Shown here piece by piece: positions 32,763 to 44,800 of a stretch of DNA of 64,000 nt. This DNA comes from Paracyclopina nana (taxonomy: Eukaryota > Arthropoda > Copepoda > Cyclopoida > Cyclopettidae). Within the stretch, counting starts at the first letter, position 1, and every line of letters begins with the position of its first letter. Both the position numbers and the translations under genes were made by a program. The stretch spans positions 3,911,001-3,975,000 of the forward strand of contig JAGUCH010000008.1 of NCBI GenBank assembly GCA_019096065.1, written 5' to 3'. Below the pieces are notes generated by a model. That model saw only the letters and a program-made list of their open reading frames with translations. It was not told the DNA's origin and did no database searches.

Positions 32763-35700
32763 GGAATGAAATCATAAAAGCCATTTATACATCGGGCTGA
32801 TATAGCAGGCATTATCCAGTATAATAGCCCCATTTGAGATGATCTGAGATGGGCATGCAAGATGTCTACTCCTATACTAATGTTCAAAAGGGGCCATAAA
32901 ATTGTGATCACTTAGCAGTATATCACAGACCCAGATCTTTGAAAGAAGTAAATGATCCAGTCCATAGACATCATTGATCAGCCGTAAACAATTGAGATAG
33001 CCATCAGCTTTCTTTCTTCCAAGTACTACTAATGCTGGTTTAAGGAATATTTGAAAAAGACCCGATAATGATCCCCTATGGACACGACGACGAAGAAGAA
33101 GAAGTCCAGGTGCAAAGAGGCACTAAAAAACTCATTAGAGATTGGCTCCCGCTGCTGCTTTTGCTGCTGACTCGTGGCTCACGGGGAGAAATGCATCAGG
33201 TCTCTTTTTTTTGGCCCTTTGTATTCCAAAGATAATCGTGTGTCTACATCAATTCACCTCGCACTACCACTTTGCGGCCCAGCTGAAAAACCTTGCTTTC
33301 ATTATAGTATTTTCAAATCAGAGACTTTTTTCAGGAAAGGTTGTGAACTTTTGTTGATGATGGCAGCGCGATCTTTCTTTCTTGTCTGAAATTCCATGAG
33401 AACCAGGTTTTTTTGGGTGATGTACGCGCGCGCATGTGGCCAGTATTTATCGCTAATCGCCTTCTCGGCAGCAGGAGCAATTTAAAACCGAGCCGGGTAA
33501 AAAATGACCTTTTTGTCAACTCTCGCGCGCCATGTTCACCTTTTTTTGCCTGCATGTCTAGGAAATCCATCCATCTTGGGACAATAGAGCCACTTCGATT
33601 TGTCGTCATTATCTCTCTTGACTTCTTATTATTATTGCAAGAGGCTCACGCGAAAAAGGCTCGGACACAAAGGAAACTCTCGTGGCTTTTTTTACGATGC
33701 ATCATCATCTTCACTTGGATAAAGTGCAATAAATTGCGTGCGGCCTCTGCCTTAAAATTGCGTGCACGCGCCACTGTTGCTATGTTTGTGGCGAGCAACA
33801 AAGCTGCGGTGAATTAAGCAATTGTCAGCCGGTCGAAAAAAGACCAGAAGCGAAATTGTGGCTCTTTTTGCTCGGCTCCATTTTAAAAGTTTGACAGGCA
33901 ACAAATCATCGCGTCTTCAATCACGATGGCCTCTCTCGTCTTTGTCTGGTTATCATCCATCAATTTATTAAAGTAGCCCCGCAGTTTTTGCCGCGATCAA
34001 CTTACTGGAAAATTGCGTATACTGTACACAGCAAAAAGCAGGTCAATTTTAATAGCGCAGACAACACGAGCTTGCTATAATATTGCGTGCTTGTAACCAT
34101 CGTCAAGTGCCAAGCAGACGACAACGCCCTTCCGCGACTTTCAGAGCCTTTTTCATTCATCGATTTCAACTTGAGAAATTAGAAGTTGATGATGTAATGA
34201 GAATCAATCAATTGCAGTCGTGGGAAAGAGAATTGAGCTGTTCTTCGGTCGAGTAGCTTTCGTCGTCGTCGTCTCCTCCTCTATTTATTTGGGGGAATGA
34301 CTTGATAGAATTGTCCACTTCACACTGCCATTGTTGCAGAACATTGGAACAATTTCAGCGCGTGACCATAATTGTTCATTGACGCTATTGACAGCTCAAA
34401 ACTTGGAAGCTCTGTGCAATTGTTTGTGCTGTCCGGAACCGCCCATAATAGCGAGCAAACTCTATGAAAAAATATCGAGCCTTGACACTATTAAACGCAC
34501 TTGTCACAACTGTAAGAGCATTATTATTTTCAATAGCCATTAGAAGTGTGCTGATGCTTCAATTGTGAATTTTCGAGTATTGTGATCGTTACTGTTGTTC
34601 CTGGCGCTGCAATGACGTAGTGGACATTCGATGCCTAAGAGACAGATTGAGTGAGAACAACCTGACTGCTGCAGTCACGGCTTTCCGGATCATTGCCGTC
34701 AAACATCATTAGAACTCTTCGCGACCAAATGAACAAAACAAGAATAATGGAAAACAATCTTTTTGTAAAGCTGCGAAAACAATTTGTCCAGCGTATTTGA
34801 GATGTGACCAATTTATTTGAAGAGCTTGCTTTCATCTGGAAAAAACCCGATTTGCCGGGTGAGAGAATCAATGCAAGCTTCTTCTGCTAATTTGGGCTAT
34901 CAACCGTGAGAATCATAACTGAAGAAATTCTTTCCATTGAATTCTCGCTGATTGCCCCAATTAAGAGTTTTCGGCGATACTCAGGTGCAAAAGGGATTAA
35001 ACAAATCGACTTTTACCCGCGAAGGAGCTTCTTCATGGTGTTCAATTTCAAATTAAGATCATCAAATGAGATTAGTGAAATTTTAAACCGCGAAGTGGGC
35101 GGTTGATGGTTTTTAGTGGGCAATCTATCAGACGGAAAAATTTGGAAATATTCGCCCTGTTTGCCTCCTGTCCACTTCACAGCGGTAGATCCTAATGGAC
35201 TAGTAAGTCACTAATCCCAGGATTGACAATTACCATGATGAATATTATTATTATGTTGTTTACTTCTGACCAGCAGCTCGCGCCCAGCGGGAAATTGCCG
35301 CCATTTTCACAACACAATGCACGTTTGAATGCATTGAACTGGATAAGTCTTGAGAGCTAATCCTTGGCCACTCTTTCGCTGGCGTGCACAATTGACTACG
35401 ACCAAATTATTGGATTGACAACAGCCCAAAGAGCAAAAATTAAGCTTTATAACGCACAAAAGATGGCCTTTTGAAAAGCGCCCTCAAAAGAAGGCTTACA
35501 GAGCACAAAGTCGATTATTATTGTATTCAACGTTGGCTGCCAATTTCAATGACTCCTTTTCGAATGGGAAAAATCGTGGTAAGCCATTAATTGACCAATT
35601 TTGATTTTTTCCATTATGGAAAAATGCAAAACCTGCTATTTGCCAAAGTACTTTTGATGCATCCTGCTGCTATTGCTGCTGAGGAATGGCGGAGATCCCC

Positions 35701-38700
35701 AGGTGTGATAAGTTTGTTCGCCAACAACTTGTCAACTGTAATTAGTGGCATTTATTGTGGAATTTGAGCTGCCGGAGTTGAAAACAAATTCCAAAACGCA
35801 CGCAGTACTGCACGGTCAAAATACTAATGTCTCAAATCTTTTCACTCAAGAATAATACAGATTGTAATCTCTAAATATTTGACCTGCAAGTTACCCTGTC
35901 AACAATTATTTTGAGGTGGACTAAAAAACACATCTCTGCAGGAGGGCCAGCAAATAAAGTAGCATTTGTTTGTGAATGATTGGCCAACTTTTTTTCACCT
36001 TACAGCTGCACATCAAGCTGAGCAATAAATGCACCGAACAATAAGCCCAACATTAAGCGTGTTACGCGAGTTTTTTGTCCGCGACCAGGCACAAATCATC
36101 AGGCTGAGTCATCGTAAACTAGCCTTAATTTCATTAAAAAAGATCAAAGACTTTAAACCGTGTCAATTCGACACAAAGCCTCAATATGGAGTAGCACAAA
36201 AAGTTCGTGCAAAATCCTGCAGCAGTGGGAGTTTATTGAAAAGCTACTGCATGGCTGTCCGCCCACCAAAGTGCAAAATGATGAATGTCTCTATGCACTG
36301 AAATTACACAAAGAAGAAAGCACCATTTAAGCCATTAATCAACCTAGCCACATCAGTGCAAAAATTCATATCCTGCAGAAATATCAATGCATAATCGCGG
36401 ATAAAAGGGGCATGAATTGATGGTTTTTGCCAAAGTAGGTCACGACCAATTACACAATCAGGGTTGATGCGTCATCATTAAATGGTAGAGTTATTCACGA
36501 GCAATCAACGGGGAATGATTGCTTTCACAATTAATTGCAACTGCAGTAGCAACAGAGAGACAACAAAGGCCTTTATGCACTACTCAAGGTCAGAGCTTTC
36601 GAAGGTCACGAAACAAAGTACAACAAATAGTATCTAGAGCACTTTGAGCGAAAGTCGAACGAGAAAGGCATGCATTTTTTCTAGGGGGAAAAAGGCATAA
36701 TTGTCAGAAGGCCTTGCAAGAATAAAAGAAGCCAATCTGTCATCAATAATGACGTCTATACGAACATGGAGGATGTAGTATAGTGGCAAAAAGTGTAAGC
36801 CTTCCATTTGCTAAAATGACATGACATCTGGCACCTCTAGTATACATGTACCTCTAGAATTGAGATTGCAAAAAAATATTACAACATCATGGCTGACTGT
36901 GCAAATTCAATTGTGACACACATAAAGATCTCAAGAGCAAAAGCTACAACACTTGCTGATCTGCTTTTAGCTGCCCCAAGGGGGGTCTTATTTCGAGGAG
37001 TGCCACTTTTGCAAATAATGTATCCTTTGAAATTTCGTAATGTTTTATAGTGAGTGCTGCGAACTTTTTCACTCTGCAACATTTGGGATCTACCACCCCA
37101 ATAATTCTGTCCCAGTTCTTGAGATCCACCACGACATTTACGATCGTGTTCAAATTCAATGCCAGCCCTCAAAAAAAAAAGTTGCGAAATTGCGAGAGTG
37201 GGGGTATGATTATTGGGAGCTTTCACAGACATCTGTTGTGCTGAGTGAGATGATGAAAAAATTCGCAACATCACGAATTTTAGTGAAACAGATGGGATTC
37301 AAACGTCTCAAGAGGCCAATTTTTGAAAGAAAAAAATCTGGCTTGTAATTTTGGCACTAGAGAAGGATGACTCAGAAGTCTCTTTGGATTTTGTCTGTGC
37401 AGGTGGCAGATTTTTGAAATTATCAAAAATGCTCCCAATTTCAGGGTATATTATAAGGCACGCGCGTGTCTTCCTCCCATAGTTTGAGTGCATTGGGCAG
37501 ACCAAATCCCAAATTGCTATGATGGACTTGCTTATTGTTCTCCTTGAGGGATTATATCTGGTGAAAGCCAATGGACCAGAAAAAATAGATTTTTCCCCAA
37601 AAAAGCCTTCTTCTTGTCAAGCAAAAAGAACACGCCCATTTGGACAGATTTCATGCTGAAAGCTGCTCGTTTTCAAAGCTCTAATCCTTGTTGATGTAAC
37701 TGGAGGAATCCAATTGACCTCAGAACTCGCATAGGAGTGGTCGTGATTGATAAAAAATGGCCACACATGTTTCAATTTGTTCGAATGGCATATTAAAGAT
37801 CCCGATCAGATCAGTAGCCACCTGTCATTGTGAAACACGCCTCCTTAAATGGTCTGGGCACATTTCAAAGGATTGAAAGGTAATCCAATATTTAACAAAA
37901 AGATTTCACCGATCATGCACACGTGACAGATGCTATGTGTGCTCCGTACGTAGTAGCTATGAAATTCAATCATCTCGATAAAAAAAGACCATAAATGATA
38001 TTTGCATTCTGTGATGGTCTATCAATAGCCATTTATTGGTTAAATGGTCGCAGTCGCGTCTCGAATTTCATGGCCAGCGCTGTATCCAAAACTAATTCCT
38101 CGTCGGATTTGAATTGTTTTGCAACTGCTCCAATTCGACAGAAACTGAGCAAAATCTCAAGATGAAAATAGCCCAACTAACCTAAATTGTAGCTTTAATT
38201 ATTTCACCTGGAAAATGCCTAGTTTTTTGGCCCTTAAGCTCACCCCATAAAAAGGACATTCACAAAAAGAACATTCACAGATATTAATGTAGCTATTTGC
38301 AGTACGTACATGGAGCTAAATAGTTGCCAAATATCAGGTCTAATACATATCAAATGTGATTGTGATTTGTGAATACTCAAAGTGCTATAACTTGTCACGA
38401 ACAAAAAAGAAACTGTTTTTAACCTCCTGTTTAGGGTCATGTCCGCATCTGTCAATCGCAAGTTTGACGATAATCGTAAAAGCGATTTAGAATGAACCCA
38501 TTGCCCTTTAGCGCGCCGCGTTTACTTTTTTCTAAATCACAGCTGCCGATTTCAGTGCACTGCACTATGCTAATTGCTTCACCGCAAAAAAATTCGAAAT
38601 GGCTAGGTGATTTTTTCCTTCACGAGTCGCGTGCCCGGAAGTGGAATTCCTTCGGATGTTAATGGGGCCAACAACATTCAAATTATTTCAACTAGTGCAC

Positions 38701-38845
38701 ATGTTCCCCTAAAGAGGCCAATTTAGCCGAAATGAATCGCTCAAATTGACTGGACTTGGCTCTTTTTTTTTCTTTGCCCGAGTTGGCGTCAGTTTTTTTC
38801 TGTCTCTCTCGGATTCATTGCTGGTGGCTTTGCTAACAAGAGGAA

Positions 38846-39121
38846 ATGAAAGAAATCTGTTCGCATTTTTTGTCATTTGCAGCTGTTGTGTCAATGAGCT
38901 TTTTCCTGCCCTTTTTGCTTTTAAATGTCATTGATGCTCGTCGCACCTTTCAGCCGAATCGAAAAGAAAGCTACAATTGCCCGACAGCGATTGCTTCTTC
39001 AATTTATTACACCACAAAGGGACAAAGATCACATTTAGTTGTATACGACGACAGAAACAACTTAACAGTAGGGGGATACAAAAAGTGGCTCTGTAATGAA
39101 GGAGTCATGGCCATAGCTTAG
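38846..39121 (+). CDS. Putative 91-aa secreted protein
   Basis: An ORF from a true ATG (context GGAAATGA) encodes 91 residues. The first 31 form a long hydrophobic signal-like segment (core MSFFLPFLLLNVIDA, with a second methionine inside it), followed by a polar region of about 60 residues with only two cysteines (NCPTA and WLCNE), enough for one disulfide, and one Asn-x-Thr site (NNLT). A poly(A) signal AATAAA lies at 39176-39181, 55 bases after the stop. No TATA box is seen upstream. The family is not recognised. AT-rich DNA throws up hydrophobic frames by chance, so this is tentative. Confidence 0.33.
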   Translation: MKEICSHFLSFAAVVSMSFFLPFLLLNVIDARRTFQPNRKESYNCPTAIASSIYYTTKGQRSHLVVYDDRNNLTVGGYKKWLCNEGVMAIA

Positions 39122-41621
39122 ATCCGGACTCGAGATTACGACGAGCTTCAATTAAGGGCATTTACAAGGCCAGTAAATAAAGCTGTAAATGAACTTTTGG
39201 CACTCGTGCCCATTTAAAAAGACTATAGGAAAGAACCCATGTATTTCACCATCAGTACAATTTAGCTTTTTTTTTTTGGATATCCTTGAATTTATCCCTG
39301 ACCCAAAAACTCTCATTATGGCTCAATATGCAAGCAAGTTTTGCCACGCTGATAGTGAATTCACAAACAAGTGAATGACATTGACTGATGCATCAATGGT
39401 AAGCCCCAAGTTGACATATAGCAAGTCTGAGCTCTAATTACAAGAGAAAATATAGGATTATTAAGGGAACAGTGAATGCGAGCTCATTACAAGCTGGCTT
39501 TTTTTGAAGTTACAATAACAATAGGATTTCGGTCTTATCCATCCGGAGAGTTGAAAAGTTACTAGGATCCATAGAGATGCTGTCACCTAAATCATGGGGT
39601 GTAAACTACAAAAAAGATCTGAAGAGCCAGGACACGCGTTCAATTGAAAGCAGAAATGCTTTATGACCAGCCAAAAGTGACGGATGGGCTGGAATACAAT
39701 GGACAGCAACCACCAAATAAATTCAATTGTATCACCGCCCGTTGTTGGCGATATGATGCTACAAATTGGACGTAATCACCAGTGCACTCTACAACATATA
39801 TCACAGGGTGAATTTTTTACAGTGTACGCCGAGCCGTACTCTTCTACACACCAACGAGTTGACGTGGAAGTTCATTTGAATGACTTTCATCATCATAATC
39901 AAATATGAAGTGGACTGCTGCTTAAGTACTGATAATACGCAGCGTTGCACGCGGTGGAGTTGTGGGAAAGTCTTCGCGTCATCGGCTTTTGAAAATACGC
40001 ACGACTGGCTTTACAATTGTCATCTATTTTTAAAAGACCCCCAGAGAGAGCTTTTGCCATACTGGTGCTATCATCATCATGGGAAAGGCTGATTTCCATA
40101 ATTGTTAAGTGTGAAGCAATTAAAAATATACGGAATGGTTGGTCTTATTTAATGAATGACGATGCTCTCAAATGCTTCTTCCTCATGTGAGTGTCATGCA
40201 CAGGAAGTTTTGACGGATATGGAGTTTGTGCGGTGCAGAAGGACTGCTAACCCTTAATGATGTCGAGGGGTGGTGGCAAGCTTTTTATGCCGTCAGAAAT
40301 CATGGCAAAAACACCTGACCCATAATTATGGCCGGTACATTTTGTCATGAAGCCAGATGCATAAATGATAAAAAGGAGGCTAACTTTGGCGCCACTCGAG
40401 GAGAGCGCAGGATAAAGTTGCCGCACCATTAATTAAGGGCTGCTAAATGGCTCTCGTTTTCGATATGTCAAATATGAGCAGAACAAAAGTGACACTTGAA
40501 TATTGTGCTGATGGTAGACTGGTGAGTAATGATCTTTTGCTGTGGATTACTATCATCGAGCCAGGCTAATCATGGAGCTCGTATAGTGTACACTTTCAAT
40601 TAATGGACTGCGTACATTTCCCAAAAAGTTGATTGATTTTCCGCGATTGTTATCGGCCGGGGAAGTCGTTATGTTCTCTTTGTCAGATTATTTTGGGAGG
40701 GTTTCGAATGTCACCACTAGAATGTCACGACTCAGATCAGGTCTTGAAAAGCAGCGTGGCTTTGAACACGTGCCACGCTCTTCACGACAATAATAATGCA
40801 GTTTGCAACATGAGAAATATTGATGATTTGAATGCACTAGCTGTCCTACTAATATCACTCGAGTAAACCATCAAAGGTGCATTCTGCTGCTATATTTAGC
40901 CGGGTAATGGGGAAACTGATTGGTTTTTGATTGTGCCTTGCAAAATAATTAGGTAACCTTCATCATTAGAGATATGATATAGTGGCTTGTGGGAAATACA
41001 TCAGGAAGTGAGTTGACAATTTAAATGGAGCTTTGCCAAATTCAGCTAATTGCATTTATAATAATCATCATAGTCATCTTTGCTGTGTTTATCTTTTGCC
41101 GCAGAATTCCCATCATGCTGTACCGCAGTCGAGCCATTAAAGGGTGGTCGAAAAACAAACAATCATAAAGTGGGATCTATCTGAATTCATGACATGGTAT
41201 AATAAAACCTTCTAATAGTATAGCAGGACTGAATTAACATCGTATTTGCAAAATGTACACACACACATGGTGGCAAGCAACAAATACACACACAATGAGT
41301 CCACCCCTTTTTCCCAACATCATCACAACAATTGGCAGATTAGTATTTTAGGCTAAGCCTTTCGGTAATTTTTCCCTTCTCCTGCATAAGATTTTTCCCC
41401 GTAAAATGAGTGCGTATTTGGCTAATAAGACCCCCAAAGGACACGTGACCGCGCGCGCTATATACATGAGCTGCCCTAAAAAGATAGTACACGTTAGCTA
41501 CACCTGAAATCGGACAAAAAGGACTGGATTATCCCCTACCCGGTCCCCTTTGATCTGATTTTCTCGTTTTTATCAAAGAAACATTGGAAAGGGTATCAAA
41601 TTTGAGAAAAAGTTGCAGTAT

Positions 41622-41834
41622 AGATGGCGCCATGTATGAATATGTCCTCATTAGAGCTTCTTTTTTAAATGGACGCGCGCGCGCGCGAGTGTGTGCACGG
41701 TAATTGAAAAAATAGACGCCAAAATTATAGAGTGCGCTGGGTGCAGCTTTCTCCACAGCTCTTCGCATTTTGGTTTGCAGGGAGTGAGTTGAGGGAGAAA
41801 GCTTTTGTTTTTCCACCCTTGCGCCCCCTCGTAG
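41622..41834. promoter_or_regulatory. CTCF-like site pair with (CG)7, possible insulator
   Basis: AGATGGCGCC at 41622-41631 matches the core of the animal CTCF motif, and GCGCCCCCTCGTAG at 41821-41834 resembles its reverse complement. Between them is a (CG)7 tract (41674-41687) in otherwise AT-rich DNA. A third AGATGGCGC core (minus strand) lies at 2001-2010. Binding is inferred from motif resemblance only. Confidence 0.3.
41674..41687. repeat. (CG)7 tract
   Basis: Fourteen bases of alternating CG, uncommon in this AT-rich setting and able in principle to adopt Z-DNA. Confidence 0.85.
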
Positions 41835-44800
41835 CAGAACGCTTGAACTTTATGCGTGCGTCATCCCACATGCGTTCATAGGGAGCTGGGGGGAAGCCAA
41901 AAAAGACGCCAAACCAAATGTTATGGACAAATGGCGTCTAGAGAGCAGCACTTTCGAAAAATCTCTGCTTGCGTTTCTCACGATAGAGGGAGCTGCTGTC
42001 AGAGGTTCCTCAGTTCCTGATTGATGAAGAGTGAACACATTATGAACTGACCCCCAAATGAGGCCAAAGTTGACCTCTAGGGCCAAAATGTCAGCCTCAG
42101 CTTTCATAATTGAAGCAACACCATAATATTTCGAATAAATGTTTATAGGGAAAGGGGCTGCTGGGGAAGATGTAACGAGTTGTGCAACATTTGGGCAGAG
42201 ATGATAAACTTTTTACTGCTAATGTCAACCATTTGCTCAATTTCATTAGCAATTCGCGAGCATGGCCGGTGGTGGATTTTGCAAATATGACAATAATGGG
42301 GAAATGAGCAGGGGTAAGTCTTTGCAATGTACGCTGTTGCTTTTATTGCAAATTCGTCTCTCCCTTGCTTCTGCCATAGTATATTGCAACAGCTGATGAC
42401 TTTTACTGAGGTGGAGCAGACCATAAAACTTGCAGAATTGCATTGTGAACCTCCCCATTTCATGCAACACCGTCTGTACTACGATTCCCCTTTTTATGTC
42501 CCTTGGGACTTGCCATTTTCAGCCAAACTCCATAAGAGTTTTGGCAAACAAACTCCTCGTCCTGTACTGCAATTTTCAATTTACCTACTATAGGTAGAGG
42601 GGAAATTGTCAATTACAGCCAATATCGCATATGCCAAAGTGGCTGAAAATCTTTTTGGCCCCTGCGCAACACGTCCCCTTTTTTCGCAAAAGCCATTTCG
42701 CAGACTTGGGAATGTCCATTATGCCCGATGGCCAACAACTGTCAGCCAAAGCAAGATTTACTGCTGTAGTAGCTCCCAGATGCTGTTGACATTAAAATTG
42801 CTTTATTTCTCGCCGTGAAATTCGTCAGTTTTGTGCTGCTCCTCACTGCACTGAGAGCACCTGCAAGTATTGAGCTTTTTTTGCTCCACTTCTCGTTTTT
42901 GTCTGCTATGAGAATTCCAAAAGAAAAATATGCGGTCTGGCTTGTCACGCCCACAACCTTGTTGAAGAAGTTACTATATGTCCTGTCTACAATGCAAAGC
43001 ATCTTGCCTTGGAATTTTGGAGGATTTTCACAGTTTTTTCATAGCTTGTCTATTCAATTTACTCCCCCTTCACTCAGATGGTGCTTTGGAACTAGATATC
43101 TACGAACGACTAGTGGAATTAAGAATCAGGCCAAAAAGCTGAGTGCAGGAGATTTCCTTTGTACTGGCAACAAAGTGTCGTTCTCGTCTTGGTCTTCAAT
43201 GCACAAAATGTGTGCAGGGGTGAAAATCTATTGCTTGATGATATGAGGTATTGCCATCCAAGTTTGAACAGATGTTTTGTGTGGCGTGATCACAGATACT
43301 AAGAAGCTTTCATGGGCCAATGATTTCAGGACTGAAGACTAATCAACAGTTGTGCTGCTGCTGTTGATGTGTGTGTCATGAGAGCTTAAAACGAGCTTTG
43401 CAACTACCACTATAAAGTGTACTGATTTTCAATGCATTTAAATTGGAATTCCAGCAGAGAAATGCTAACTTAATCAGCATTCTTGAGATATGTCCCTCAC
43501 TTCGAGTTCACAAGAGGGAATATACTTTGCAATGCTGTGTATTCTATAAAAACAAGGAAAGTTTGGATTGTTAAAATTGCTTGCTCCCAGTGCTCGCCGG
43601 TGGTAGAAGTACAGGATAAAAGATTGAGCTAACCCTTCACATCCTCCACTTCGTGCTTCCGCATGAATATTCACGAGATGCAAATTCGAAACCACTTTTT
43701 AAAAGGCTGCTCAAGAGGAAAACTATTTGGCAAGCTGCTCTCTCAAGATTTTCAGCTTAATTACATTCTGCTACGAGGAAAAGACCAAAGTTTTGATGCA
43801 TGTAATAATTTAGGGCTGTGCGGAAAAGTTGCTGTTAAACATGTGTCCCTTGGGCTTCTATAATCAGGTCAAAATGAAGTGGACACATGGTCTAACCTGC
43901 GATGATAACAGATGCTGCACATCAGGATTAGCAGCTACGCTGAATGTGCTGATGATATCAATCTTGAAGAAAAAATTGGAATCAATGATGCATACGGTCA
44001 ATGAATATCAAATATGCCAGCAGTTTCCCTCGTTCCTGACCCAGCTTTTTTACCATAAAAACACGTGGCAGCATGATTCTGGACAAACCACTATAGTGCT
44101 GCATATAATGTAAAAAATGGGATGAATTCAATATGGTGAAAATTCTTGCGCGTTGATGATGTCCACCAAAATGGTGAAAGCATGACGCACTGCCATTGTG
44201 AACAGGCAGAAAGACTAATGGACACTCATCAGTTTCAGCATTTCAAAGTGACAATTTTGAGCAACTGCTGTCCAAAGTTTTCAACATTGAAAATTGTCAG
44301 CCATCCCCTCTTGAACTCGCATAACTTTAAATTTAAAAGTCTCTCTGCTTTTTGCGGTTGGCCACCAAATGTTCACTGAAAGGATCTGCCAGAGGTTGAA
44401 ATAAGTGAGCTTTTTAGCCAAAAAAGGCTCTGCGTGGCTCGCGAGGGGGCAAATGACCTATAACGGTTGGTTGGTTTTTGCATCCATTAAGAAACCAGAT
44501 GGATATAGGCGGAAAAATTTGCCTGCCCAATATGTTCCCCTGCTATGACAAATGACAGTCACTTCTCAAAAAGTGACTTTCTAGCTTACGCATAAAAAGT
44601 ATTTGCTGTCGGAAAAGCTCTTTTTTCCCCCGTTTTGGCTGATAACGTCTCATTTTTGTGGTTTGTATGCAGGATCACCGTCAATGGGTGCTTAATCCTA
44701 ATCATTCTCATTCGTTACCCCATAGTCGTTCTTGTCAGCGGGTCACCAATGACAAGTGGCAAGTCATTAATGCTCAGTGCCACTTTTTGACACTTCATAT

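Noticed and set aside
33413-33817. 134-codon plus-strand frame
   Set aside because: It starts at TTG, is low in coding character and overlaps an equally open minus-strand frame.
37454-37464. 11-base match to the 5' end of miR-124
   Set aside because: The remaining bases do not match and there is no complementary arm upstream to form a precursor hairpin.
42815-43246. 143-codon plus-strand frame with hydrophobic start
   Set aside because: It begins at GTG, not ATG, its composition matches AT-rich noise, and it has no promoter or poly(A) signal.
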